Shown: positions 24,088-33,748 of the stretch, in pieces
Layout: each line of letters starts with the position of its first letter
How positions within the stretch are numbered: position 1 is the first letter of the stretch
The notes under the pieces: model-generated
What the model saw: the letters and a program-made list of their open reading frames with translations, nothing else
The model's database searches: none
Told to the model about the DNA's origin: nothing
Origin: a bacterium
Lineage (GTDB): Bacteria > Patescibacteriota > Minisyncoccia > UBA6257 > Colwellbacteraceae
Assembly (NCBI GenBank): GCA_029548485.1
Contig: JAKPNH010000003.1
Location: forward strand, 1 to 34,850
Length of the DNA: 34,850 nucleotides
Direction of reading: 5' to 3'
Position numbers and translations under genes: made by a program

Positions 24088-24852
24088 CGGCTTGAGGATC
24101 AGCCCGGCGAAGAAAATCAAACTGGCGATGATGACGATGATCGGTCCGGGCCCGGCCGATAGATCCATTTTGGAAGCGACGAGAAGCCCGGAAAAAGTGG
24201 AGACAACGGAGATGGCTGCGGCCGCGGAAAGCATTGTTTTCAGGCTGCGGCTGATGTATTTGGCCGCCGCCGCCGGAACAATGACGAGCGATCCCATGAG
24301 AAGCGCTCCGGAATAACGCAAGCCCAGGATGACCGTCAGCCCGAAGAACAATATGAAATAAAGGTTCAGTTTTTTGACGTCGATGTTCGAGGTGGCGGCC
24401 AGATCCTGGGAAATGAGGGAAATCACCAGTTTTTCCTTGTTTTTTAGGATAAAAGCGATGACGCCGAGACTGATCAAAGCCGCGATCGCGAATTCCGCGG
24501 AATCGATTTTTTGGAATCCGCCGAAAAGCGCTTCGATCAGGTGCTCTTCCGGAGTGATCAGGCTTCCGATGGCCAAACTGGCCGAAAAAATGACTCCGAT
24601 GATGGCTTCGGAAGAAATCTTGGTTTTGTTCTCGACGAGCCAGATCAATACGGCTCCTATCAAAAGCGCTGCCGCTCCGCCCACGAGCGGATTTATCCCG
24701 AAAAGAATGGCCAGCCCCAAGCCGGGCAAAGCGATGTGGCCGAAGGCGTCCGAGGCCAGGGTCATTTTCTTCATCAAGGCGAAGCAGCCGATAAGCCCGG
24801 CGGCCGCGGCGATGATCGTCGAAAGAATGAGATAATTAATGTCGATGTTCAT
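24079..24852 (-). CDS. zinc/manganese-type ABC transporter permease (ZnuB/MntB family)
   Basis: This 257-aa membrane protein has about seven to eight hydrophobic segments of the ABC-3 (ZnuB/TroC) family, with the typical region around ALPGLGLAILFGI and the repeated Gly/Ala-rich helices. It forms the channel for Zn2+ or Mn2+ uptake. The start at 24852 (MNIDINYLIL) overlaps the end of the ATPase gene by 17 bases; a longer in-frame start at 24930 would extend inside that gene. The metal specificity cannot be told. No solute-binding protein gene is next to it. Confidence 0.88.
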   Translation of the reverse strand: MNIDINYLILSTIIAAAAGLIGCFALMKKMTLASDAFGHIALPGLGLAILFGINPLVGGAAALLIGAVLIWLVENKTKISSEAIIGVIFSASLAIGSLITPEEHLIEALFGGFQKIDSAEFAIAALISLGVIAFILKNKEKLVISLISQDLAATSNIDVKKLNLYFILFFGLTVILGLRYSGALLMGSLVIVPAAAAKYISRSLKTMLSAAAAISVVSTFSGLLVASKMDLSAGPGPIIVIIASLIFFAGLILKPKN

Positions 24853-25540
24853 CGTGGATGTAATATTTTTGCGGCGACCCGTAGAGTTCTTCGAGGGCTT
24901 TGGGCTCGAGCACTTTCCGCGGTTCGCCAAAGCACATTTTTTCGCGGTTCAGGCACAAAACCTCGTCGGCGTATTCGTAGACAAGGGTCAAATCGTGGGA
25001 AATGAGAAGCACGGTTAAATTCTTTTCTTTTTTCAGACGGTTGATCAATTCGTAGATTTTGTTCTGGCCCGGAGCGTCCACGCCGGCGGTCGGTTCGTCG
25101 AACAAAAGCACATCCGGATCGCCGATCAAGGCGAAAGCGATGAGCGTCCGCTGGAACTGACCGCCGGAGAGATTGCCGACCGGCTGTTTGGAGTCGGCCA
25201 AAGAAAGATCAACCAATTCGATGGCTTCTTCGACTTCTTTCGATCCGAGGCCCATGGTTTTGGCCTTGGAATACAAAAGCTCGAAAGCCGTCACCGGCAG
25301 ATCCCTTTCCAAATCGAGCTTCTGGGGGATGTAGCCGATTTTGACTCCCGGCTTCCATTTGACTTCGCCGGAATGGGCTTCGGCTCCGATCAAAGCCTTG
25401 AAAAGCAGCGTTTTTCCGGCGCCGTTCGGGCCGATGACCGCCAAGCTGCTTCCTTCTTTGACGGAAAAGCTCAAACCCGAAAGGATCTTTATTCTACCGA
25501 AGGAAATCGAGAGGTTGTTTACTTCGAGAATGTCAGCCAT
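24836..25540 (-). CDS. zinc/manganese-type ABC transporter ATPase (ZnuC family)
   Basis: This 234-aa ABC ATPase has Walker A GPNGAGKT (about residues 37-44), the signature LSGGQFQRTLIAFALIGDP, Walker B VLLFDEPTAGVD and the H-loop LLISHDLTLV. The C-terminus ends with the His-rich HDEHRH, which may bind metal. It overlaps the permease gene and lies first in this minus-strand operon, divergent from tRNA-Thr and prfB. Confidence 0.92.
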   Translation of the reverse strand: MADILEVNNLSISFGRIKILSGLSFSVKEGSSLAVIGPNGAGKTLLFKALIGAEAHSGEVKWKPGVKIGYIPQKLDLERDLPVTAFELLYSKAKTMGLGSKEVEEAIELVDLSLADSKQPVGNLSGGQFQRTLIAFALIGDPDVLLFDEPTAGVDAPGQNKIYELINRLKKEKNLTVLLISHDLTLVYEYADEVLCLNREKMCFGEPRKVLEPKALEELYGSPQKYYIHDEHRH

Positions 25541-25552
25541 TGATGATATAAT
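25523..25552 (+). promoter_or_regulatory. divergent promoter region for the tRNA-Thr-prfB-ftsEX unit and the ABC operon
   Basis: A perfect TATAAT is at 25547-25552 with a weak TTCGAG 18 bases upstream, 40 bases before tRNA-Thr. The same few dozen bases must also hold the minus-strand promoter of the ABC genes, where a TTATAT lies close to the ATPase ATG. Confidence 0.5.
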
Positions 25553-25591
25553 GCGTTTATATTACCCTATATTGGCATTAAAGAAAATCAG

Positions 25592-25663
25592 GCCGGAGTA
25601 GCTCAGTGGCAGAGCGGCCGTCTCGTAAACGGCAGGTCGTGAGTCCGATTCTCACCTTCGGCT
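25592..25663 (+). tRNA. tRNA-Thr (anticodon CGU)
   Basis: Acceptor GCCGGAG pairs with CTTCGGC (one G-T), the D arm is GCTC...GAGC, and the anticodon stem GCCGT with ACGGC encloses the loop CTCGTAA (anticodon CGT in DNA). The T loop is TCCGATT. The discriminator is T and no CCA is encoded. The prfB start is 17 bases downstream. Confidence 0.93.
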
Positions 25664-25679
25664 CAAAACAATCATATTT

Positions 25680-26405
25680 ATGGATTCATCGCCAAACCAA
25701 ACAATCACCGTATCCATTCTTCCCGGAGTGGGCGGAGACGACGCCAAAGACTGGGCGCGGATGCTTACGAGAATGTACCAGGGCTACGCCAAAAGGCGCG
25801 GCTGGAAATGGCGCGAGATTCACGACAACGTCATCGAAATCGAAGGCTCGGGAGCGTACGATACTTTAAAAAACGAATCCGGCGTCCATCGGCTGGTGCG
25901 GATTTCTCCTTACGACGCCAAAAAGTTAAGGCACACTTCCTTCGCTTTGGTGGAAGTTTTGCCCGAACTCAAGAAATTCGAAGCGGACAAGATCCGGATT
26001 CCGGAGAGCGACCTAAAAACCGAATTCTTCCGCTCGTCCGGCCCCGGAGGACAAAACGTCAACAAGGTGGAAACCGCGGTCCGGCTGGTCCATCTGCCGA
26101 CCGGGCTCGTGGCCGCGTCCCAGGCCGAACGCTCCCAAATCCAAAATAAGGAACGGGCTTTGATCCTTTTGAAATCAAAACTGGCCAAATTAATGGAAAA
26201 CCGCCGGGAAACGACCCTCGACAACTTGAGGGTGAAAGTCCAACCCGAATGGAGCAGGCAGATCAGATCGTACACCCTGCATCCCTATAAACTGGTCAAA
26301 GACCACAGGACCAAGGCCGAGTCAAGACGGGCGGAAGAGGTTCTTGACGGCAACCTTGATGTATTCGTCGAAGCCGAGTTAAAATTAGACCAAACCCAAA
26401 AGTGA
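25680..26405 (+). CDS. prfB: peptide chain release factor 2 lacking domain 1
   Basis: This 241-aa protein has the RF2 block GVGGDDAKDWARML (residues 16-29), the RF2-type stop-codon recognition triplet SPY (76-78; SPF in E. coli) within GVHRLVRISPYDAKK, and the catalytic GGQ at 123-125 in RSSGPGGQNVNKVE. It lacks the roughly 125-residue N-terminal domain 1 of standard RF2 (365 aa in E. coli), which contacts RF3 and the GTPase centre. The tRNA gene ends 16 bases upstream, so a missed N-terminal exon or the usual programmed +1 frameshift is not possible here. The stop overlaps the GTG start of ftsE. It resembles RF2 more than RF-H. Confidence 0.88.
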   Translation: MDSSPNQTITVSILPGVGGDDAKDWARMLTRMYQGYAKRRGWKWREIHDNVIEIEGSGAYDTLKNESGVHRLVRISPYDAKKLRHTSFALVEVLPELKKFEADKIRIPESDLKTEFFRSSGPGGQNVNKVETAVRLVHLPTGLVAASQAERSQIQNKERALILLKSKLAKLMENRRETTLDNLRVKVQPEWSRQIRSYTLHPYKLVKDHRTKAESRRAEEVLDGNLDVFVEAELKLDQTQK

Positions 26406-27082
26406 TTACATTCAGCAATGTTTCGAAGACCTATAACAACCACGAGGTCTTAAGAGATATCAGTTTCAAGATAGAGCCTAAGGAATTCGTTTCTTTGGTC
26501 GGACGCTCCGGAGCCGGAAAATCGACCCTGGTCAGGCTTTTGATAGGCGAAGACAAGCCGACCAAGGGCCGGATCGTTTTCGGGCCGTACGAGATCAACA
26601 AGCTCCAAGGCCACGAGCTGCCGGAAGTGAGGCGGCGCATGGGCATCATTTTTCAGGATTTCAAACTTCTGCCCAAGAAAACCGCCTACGAGAACGTGGT
26701 TTTCGCCATGGAGGTGGCCGGCCGTTCCGAGGAAGACATCGACGAGGCCGCTCCCCAGTCCCTGGAGCTCGTCGGACTCGGCAAGAAAATGCGGAATTAC
26801 GTCCACGAGCTTTCCGGAGGAGAGCGCCAGCGGGTGGCGATCGCGAGAGCCATGGTCAACCAGCCGGACGTCATCATCGCCGACGAGCCGACCGGAAACC
26901 TCGATCCGGTGAACACCTGGGGCATCATCAACCTGCTTTTGAAGATCAACGAGCTCGGCACGACCGTGGTCCTCGCCACCCACAACAAGGATATCGTGAA
27001 CCAGCTCGAACACCGGGTCATCAGCCTCGACGACGGCATGGTCATCCGCGACGAAGACAAAGGAAAATACATACTGACTTAA
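26402..27082 (+). CDS. ftsE: cell division ABC ATPase FtsE
   Basis: This 226-aa ATPase has Walker A GRSGAGKS (residues 34-41), the Q loop GIIFQDFKLLPKKTAYENV, the signature ELSGGERQRVAIARAMVNQP and Walker B VIIADEPTGNLDP. With FtsX it forms a membrane complex that controls peptidoglycan hydrolases during division. GTG 26402 is the start; it overlaps the prfB stop (GTGA). The following ftsX gene supports the FtsE assignment over other ABC ATPases. Confidence 0.93.
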   Translation: MITFSNVSKTYNNHEVLRDISFKIEPKEFVSLVGRSGAGKSTLVRLLIGEDKPTKGRIVFGPYEINKLQGHELPEVRRRMGIIFQDFKLLPKKTAYENVVFAMEVAGRSEEDIDEAAPQSLELVGLGKKMRNYVHELSGGERQRVAIARAMVNQPDVIIADEPTGNLDPVNTWGIINLLLKINELGTTVVLATHNKDIVNQLEHRVISLDDGMVIRDEDKGKYILT

Positions 27083-27100
27083 TTTCTTTTCCAATTGAAA

Positions 27101-28009
27101 ATGTTTACCACTTTAGCTCGGATCATCAAATACGGATTCCAGAACTTCTGGAGAAACGGCCTGGTGTCTTTCGCCACCATCCTCGTGCTTTTACTCGCGG
27201 TGATCGTTTTCCAGGGAATGATGCTTTTCGGGGAGATCGGCCGGCAGGCGATCAACGCCGTCCAGGACAAGATCGACATCAGCGTCTATTTCGTGTCGAA
27301 CGCTCCGGAAGACGAGATCCTGAAGCTGAAAGAAGCCCTACTCACTCTGTCCGAGGTTAAATCCGTGGACTACATTTCCAAAGAAGAGGCCCTTGAGCTT
27401 TTCAGGGAGAGGCACGCCGACGATCCGACCATTTCCCAGGCGATCGAAGAACTCGAAGAAAATCCTCTGCGCGCCTCTTTGAACATCAAAGCCCAGGATC
27501 CGAACCAGTACTCCTTGATCGCCGGTTTTCTCGAAGGCGACGCTTCGCAGAACATCATCCAGGAAGTAAGCTACAGCCAGAACCAGGTGGTCATCGACAG
27601 ATTGGCCAAAGTTTTGAGCCTTAGCCGGCGGATAGGCGTCTTGCTCACTTTGGTCTGCGCCACCGTTGCCATCATCATTTCCTTCAACACCATTTTGCTC
27701 GCCATTTATTCGAACAAGGAAGAGATTGCCATCATGCGGCTCGTCGGCGCTTCGAACGCCTTTATCCGGGGGCCGTACATCATCGTCGGAATCGTTTACG
27801 GCATCATCGCCGTTCTCGCGGCCATGATTATCATGGCGCCATTTATCTACGCGGCTTCGCCTTACATTTCCGTTTTCATCACCGACATGAATCTTTGGGG
27901 ATTTTTCCTCGGATCGTTCTTCAAGTTCTTGGGATACAATTTGCTTTTCGGAGTCGGCATCGGCGTCATCTCGAGCGTCATCGTCATCCGGAAATACCTC
28001 GAGATCTAA
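27101..28009 (+). CDS. ftsX: cell division protein FtsX
   Basis: This 302-aa protein has an N-terminal membrane segment (about residues 20-42), a large external domain with VDYISKEEALELFRERH, then three more membrane segments, the FtsX topology. It transmits FtsE ATPase activity to external cell-wall hydrolase activators. ATG 27101 is 18 bases after the ftsE stop; a TTG six bases earlier is a poorer start. Confidence 0.92.
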   Translation: MFTTLARIIKYGFQNFWRNGLVSFATILVLLLAVIVFQGMMLFGEIGRQAINAVQDKIDISVYFVSNAPEDEILKLKEALLTLSEVKSVDYISKEEALELFRERHADDPTISQAIEELEENPLRASLNIKAQDPNQYSLIAGFLEGDASQNIIQEVSYSQNQVVIDRLAKVLSLSRRIGVLLTLVCATVAIIISFNTILLAIYSNKEEIAIMRLVGASNAFIRGPYIIVGIVYGIIAVLAAMIIMAPFIYAASPYISVFITDMNLWGFFLGSFFKFLGYNLLFGVGIGVISSVIVIRKYLEI

Positions 28010-28080
28010 GGGCTGTGGATAAATCAGGGCTTGCGGGTTTCCTTTGTTTTGCGGGTTTGTTATAATGAATAAAGGAATAC

Positions 28081-28112
28081 AAAAAATCGCCTTGTGAGGA
28101 GGCGGTTTTTTT
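28081..28112 (+). terminator. intrinsic terminator after ftsX (or leader attenuator)
   Basis: CGCCT (28088-28092) pairs with AGGCG (28100-28104), extended by A-T pairs, and is followed by seven T. It lies about 20 bases after a TATAAT and may end the ftsEX transcript or a short leader transcript. Confidence 0.75.
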
Positions 28113-28144
28113 ATGAACTTCTTCCCGAAACCAATGGCCGCGGT

Positions 28145-28174
28145 TTGCTTTTCTCCTAAAAACATCGTATTCTT
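28145..28174 (+). promoter_or_regulatory. possible typA promoter
   Basis: TTGCTT at 28145-28150 and TATTCT at 28169-28174 are 18 bases apart. A transcript from here would begin just before the second hairpin. Confidence 0.35.
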
Positions 28175-28182
28175 CCATAGTT

Positions 28183-28219
28183 AAAAAAGGCCACTGACCG
28201 ACCAAAAGAGGCCTTTTTT
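28183..28219 (+). terminator. terminator-like hairpin just upstream of typA
   Basis: AAAAAAGGCC (28183-28192) pairs perfectly with GGCCTTTTTT (28210-28219) around a 17-base loop. It ends 13 bases before the typA ATG, so any transcript reaching typA from upstream must read through it. Confidence 0.7.
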
Positions 28220-28232
28220 ATTATTTTCAAAC

Positions 28233-30050
<1,818 letters not shown>

Positions 30051-30079
30051 GCCGGTTTCTCTCCGGGCCCAAACCGAGG

Positions 30080-30085
30080 TATATT
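30080..30085 (+). promoter_or_regulatory. putative -10 box giving a leaderless helicase transcript
   Basis: TATATT lies exactly 7 bases before the ATG at 30093, the same distance as for the gene at 12548. The -35 region is weak (TTTCTC-like). No Shine-Dalgarno site is present. Confidence 0.4.
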
Positions 30086-30092
30086 AAAGCTA

Positions 30093-33059
30093 ATGGACAG
30101 CTTTGAACTGGCTTACAAACGCCTCAATTTGGCCCAAAAACAGGCCGTGGACGCGATCGAAGGCCCAGTAATGGTAATAGCCGGTCCGGGCACGGGAAAG
30201 ACCCAGATTTTGACTTTGAGAATAGCCAATATTTTGCGTCGGACCGACACCGAGCCGGAAAATATACTCGCCCTCACCTTTACCGAGGCCGGCGTGGCTT
30301 CGATGCGCAAGCGCCTCATCGAATTCATCGGCTCTCCGGCCTACGGGGTTTCCATCAGCACTTTCCACGGATTCTGCAACGACATCATCAAGAATTATCC
30401 GGAAGAATTCCCGATGATCATCGGTTCGGAGAATATCAGCGAGGTCGACCAGATAAGGATCGTCGAGGATCTGATCGAGAATCTGCCCTTGAAAGAACTG
30501 AAGCCTTTCGGCGACGTCTTCTATTATCTCCGGCCGATCTTGAGGGCTTTGAACGATTTGAAGCGCGAAGGCGTTTCCGTGGAAAAGTTCAAGGAAGCGG
30601 TTGAAGACGAAGCCGCGGCTTTCGAGAAAATCGACGACTTGATCTACGAAAAAGGACCGCACAAGGGAAAGATGAGGGGCAAATACCAGGATCTTCTCCG
30701 GCGGATGAACAAGAACAAAGACCTGGCCTTTTTCTACCAAAAATACGAAGAGCGCCTCCGCAAAGAAAAGCTTTACGATTACAGCGACATGATCATGGAA
30801 GTCCTGCGGACGCTCGAAGAAAACGGCGATCTTTTGCTTCGGCTCCAGGAAGAATACCAGTATGTTCTGGTCGACGAGCACCAGGACACCAACAACAGCC
30901 AGAACCGGATCTTGGAAATGCTCTGCGGTTTCCACGAGAACCCGAACATCTTCGTCGTCGGGGACGAAAAGCAGGCCATCTTCCGGTTCCAGGGAGCGAG
31001 CATCGAGAATTTCCTTTATTTCAAATCTTTGTATCCCGAAGCCGAATTGATCGCCCTCGAGGAGAATTACCGTTCAACGCAGTCGATCTTGGAAAGCGCC
31101 GAAAGCCTGATCCACGGAGAAAAGCCCTTGAAAGCCCAGGCCGATTATCCGGAAAAGAAAATCGGCCTCCTCGAATTTTCCAAGCCGGAAACGGAAAACC
31201 GGTTCGTGGCCGAAGAAATAAAGAAGAAAATAGAGAACGGACACGCTCCGAACGAAATCGCCGTTCTCTACCGGGAAAACAAAGACGCCTTTCCGGTGGC
31301 CGAGGCTTTGGATAAAATCGGCGTTCCCTACATCATCGAATCCGACCAAGACGTCCTGTCCGATCTGAATATCCAAAAAATCGTCCTCTTGCTCCAGGCG
31401 ATCGATTGCTTCGGCGACCAAGGAAAGTTCCTCGAGGCGATGCACATCGATTTCTTGGGCATTCCTCCGATCGACATCTACAAAATCGTGGAATACGCCA
31501 ATCGGAACAAAGTGTCGGTTTTCGACGTGAGCCGCGATGCGGAAACCATGAAGTCGATCGGCTTGTCCGCGCCGGAAAAGTCGCTCGAATTTTTCGGGAA
31601 AATGTCCCGCTGGCTCATATTGAGCCGCAACAAAACCCTGACCGAGTTTTTCGAGATCGTCGTCAGGGAATCGGGATTCTTGGCATCCGCGCTCCAAGGA
31701 GAAAACGTCATCGAGGAGATGGACAAGATTTCCGGGCTATTCCGGGAAATGAAAGATTTCTTGGAAAAGCACAAATCCGCCAAGCTTAAAGATTTCCTCG
31801 AATATTTGGAAATGCTCGCCGAGCACAACGTGCTCCTGAAAAAAGGCAATATGTCGAGGCTCGCCAAGAGAGTGAGGCTGATGACTGCCCACAAATCGAA
31901 AGGCCAGGAATTCGACTGCGTTTACATCGTGAACGCCAGAAACAACCATTGGGGAAACAAGCGCCAGCCGAACTACCTTCCTTTGCCTCCGAAGATCTTT
32001 TCCCTTTTGGACCGGAATCCGGGAGAAGCGAACGGCCTCGACGACGAACGCCGGCTTTTTTACGTGGCTTTGACCCGGGCGAGGAAAGAGGTGGCCATTT
32101 CTTATTCGAATACCGCTCCGGACGGCCGGGAGCAGCTTCCTTCGCAATTCATTTCGGAGATCGACCCGAAACTCACCGAAAAAATCGACGTCAAGGATTA
32201 CGAAGAGAAGTTCGACAGCCACCGCGAAATGATTTTCCAGGAATCGTCGCGCCCGAAGGTGAGCGTCAAAGACAAGGATTTCATCCGGGAACTCTTTTTG
32301 AGGAACGGCCTTTCCGTCACCGCTTTGAACAATTACTTGTCCTGCCCTTGGCAGTATTTTTACACCAACCTTTTCCGGATCCCCAAAGCCAAGACCAAAC
32401 ACCAGATGTACGGCACGGCCGTCCACGGCGCGCTCCGGGACTTTTTCGGAGCTTTGCGCGAAGGCCCGGTGGACAAGGATTTCTTCATCGAAAGGTTCGT
32501 CTACCATCTGAAAAAAGAGCCTTTGTCGGAAAACGATTTCGAGGCCTCTTTGGAAAAAGGCAAGAAAGCCCTGGCCGGTTATTTCGACCAATACGACGGC
32601 TCCTGGCCGAGGAATTCGCTTTTGGAATTCAATATCAAAGGCGTCGAGATCGATAAAGACGTCAAAATCAACGGCAAAATAGACCGGATGGATATTTTGG
32701 GTTCCGGAGTCGTTGTCGTCGATTTCAAGACCGGCCGCCCGAAATCCCGGAAGCATATCGAAGGCGGCACCAAGGATTCCAAAGGCGACATCAAGCGCCA
32801 GCTCGTTTTCTACAAACTGCTTTTGGATGGATTCAAAGACGCGAAATACCGGATGGAATACGCCGAAGTCGATTTCGTCGAACCGGACCAGAAGGGGAAT
32901 TATCATCGGGAAAGATTCGAGATCGCGGACGAAGAAGCCGACGCCTTGAAAGAGCTGGCCGTAAGAACCGGCCGGGAAATACTGGAACTCGATTTCTGGG
33001 ACAAAAGATGCGGGGAAAAAGACTGCCCTTATTGCGGCTTGAGGGAAATGATGTCTTAG
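30093..33059 (+). CDS. UvrD/PcrA-type helicase fused to a RecB-like nuclease with an iron-sulfur staple
   Basis: This 988-aa protein has the superfamily 1 helicase motifs. These are the Q motif region LNLAQKQAV, Walker A AGPGTGKT (residues 30-37), motif II VDEHQDTN, motif III region GDEKQAIFRFQGA, motif V TAHKSKGQEFD and motif VI RRLFYVALTRARKE. The C-terminal about 250 residues hold a PD-(D/E)XK nuclease core with GKIDRMD and VVDFKTGR. A cysteine in YLSCPWQYFY and three in CGEKDCPYC near the C-terminus match the AddB/Cas4-type [4Fe-4S] arrangement. It could act in double-strand-break resection or general repair as a one-polypeptide helicase-nuclease. The 3' end overlaps the convergent amidase gene by 4 bases. 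Confidence 0.92.
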   Translation: MDSFELAYKRLNLAQKQAVDAIEGPVMVIAGPGTGKTQILTLRIANILRRTDTEPENILALTFTEAGVASMRKRLIEFIGSPAYGVSISTFHGFCNDIIKNYPEEFPMIIGSENISEVDQIRIVEDLIENLPLKELKPFGDVFYYLRPILRALNDLKREGVSVEKFKEAVEDEAAAFEKIDDLIYEKGPHKGKMRGKYQDLLRRMNKNKDLAFFYQKYEERLRKEKLYDYSDMIMEVLRTLEENGDLLLRLQEEYQYVLVDEHQDTNNSQNRILEMLCGFHENPNIFVVGDEKQAIFRFQGASIENFLYFKSLYPEAELIALEENYRSTQSILESAESLIHGEKPLKAQADYPEKKIGLLEFSKPETENRFVAEEIKKKIENGHAPNEIAVLYRENKDAFPVAEALDKIGVPYIIESDQDVLSDLNIQKIVLLLQAIDCFGDQGKFLEAMHIDFLGIPPIDIYKIVEYANRNKVSVFDVSRDAETMKSIGLSAPEKSLEFFGKMSRWLILSRNKTLTEFFEIVVRESGFLASALQGENVIEEMDKISGLFREMKDFLEKHKSAKLKDFLEYLEMLAEHNVLLKKGNMSRLAKRVRLMTAHKSKGQEFDCVYIVNARNNHWGNKRQPNYLPLPPKIFSLLDRNPGEANGLDDERRLFYVALTRARKEVAISYSNTAPDGREQLPSQFISEIDPKLTEKIDVKDYEEKFDSHREMIFQESSRPKVSVKDKDFIRELFLRNGLSVTALNNYLSCPWQYFYTNLFRIPKAKTKHQMYGTAVHGALRDFFGALREGPVDKDFFIERFVYHLKKEPLSENDFEASLEKGKKALAGYFDQYDGSWPRNSLLEFNIKGVEIDKDVKINGKIDRMDILGSGVVVVDFKTGRPKSRKHIEGGTKDSKGDIKRQLVFYKLLLDGFKDAKYRMEYAEVDFVEPDQKGNYHRERFEIADEEADALKELAVRTGREILELDFWDKRCGEKDCPYCGLREMMS

Positions 33060-33691
33060 CGGCCGCTTTCGAAATAAAGCAAATAATTCAGCTTTTCCCA
33101 CTCGAAATTCCAGGGATCGGTCTTGTCGATGGTGGTGATCTCGTCGTGGCCGACGATGTGCTCGATCGGGTATTTCTTGCCGAGATCCTTGATCAGCCCG
33201 GCCAGGGAATCGTACTGGTCCCTCGTCATGTAAGTGTCCGGTTTGTTCACGAGTTCGATGCCGATGGAAAAATCGTTGACGTTTTTCCGGCCGTCCGGCA
33301 TTTGGGCGCGTCCGGCGTGGTCGGCGACATTCTCTACCGGAGAAAGTTCGTGGATTTGCCCTTTCCGGTCGATCAAGAAATGGGGCGCCACTTCGTAGTA
33401 TTTGTATTGCCTGATGATCCCTTCGACGTCGAAGGGATCGCGCCCCCAGGCGTTGTACGAGGTGTGGATGACGATCGTGTCGATTCGCCGGGGCGATTCG
33501 AGGGCCGTATTGCCCCAGGCGAGCAGCCGGCGGTTGATTTCCGGAGCGTTTTTGTCTTTTTCCGTCGTGATGAGCTTCGGATTGATGAGGAATACGGCCG
33601 TCGCCGCCAAAACCGCGGCCAAGAATTTTATTTTATCCGTTTTGCCGAATTTCACTTTTCCATTATAACTTTTATGTTCGGCCATTGACAT
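33056..33691 (-). CDS. N-acetylmuramoyl-L-alanine amidase (Amidase_2/PGRP family), membrane-anchored
   Basis: This 211-aa protein has one N-terminal membrane segment (about residues 22-38) and a peptidoglycan amidase domain. Zinc ligands are recognisable in IDTIVIHTS (His) and in IVGHDEITTIDKTDP (His and Asp); APHFLIDRKGQIHEL and DFSIGIELVN fit the fold. It would cut the amide bond between N-acetylmuramic acid and L-alanine outside the membrane. Two starts are possible, at 33691 and 33685. It converges with the helicase gene. Confidence 0.9.
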   Translation of the reverse strand: MSMAEHKSYNGKVKFGKTDKIKFLAAVLAATAVFLINPKLITTEKDKNAPEINRRLLAWGNTALESPRRIDTIVIHTSYNAWGRDPFDVEGIIRQYKYYEVAPHFLIDRKGQIHELSPVENVADHAGRAQMPDGRKNVNDFSIGIELVNKPDTYMTRDQYDSLAGLIKDLGKKYPIEHIVGHDEITTIDKTDPWNFEWEKLNYLLYFESGR

Positions 33692-33731
33692 CGGCTTTTC
33701 GGGATATTATTTTTAACGGGTTCTTTCATAC

Positions 33732-33740
33732 GGAAGGAGG
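33732..33740 (+). promoter_or_regulatory. strong Shine-Dalgarno site
   Basis: GGAAGGAGG lies 8 bases before the ATG at 33749. It is the best ribosome binding site in the window and fixes that start. Confidence 0.75.
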
Positions 33741-33748
33741 TCGGATCG

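Larger units (their letters stand above)
28010..28232 (+). other. typA leader region with a DnaA box and two terminator-like hairpins
   Basis: This 223-base spacer contains TGTGGATAA at 28014-28022 (a perfect DnaA box on the minus strand), two copies of TGCGGGTTT, a TATAAT at 28061-28066, a short frame of ten codons and two hairpins with T-runs (listed separately). A second possible promoter, TTGCTT (28145-28150) and TATTCT (28169-28174), lies between the hairpins. No protein gene of note was seen. Confidence 0.5.

Noticed and set aside
25600-25700. Programmed +1 frameshift in prfB
   Set aside because: The usual site is in the N-terminal domain, which is absent; a tRNA gene fills the upstream space and the frame is continuous.
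28114-28185. 23-codon frame in the typA leader
   Set aside because: It has no ribosome binding site and overlaps the possible promoter and hairpin; more likely chance.
31737-33101. 454-codon open frame on the minus strand
   Set aside because: It lies opposite the helicase-nuclease gene, whose motifs are unmistakable, and its translation has no recognisable domain.
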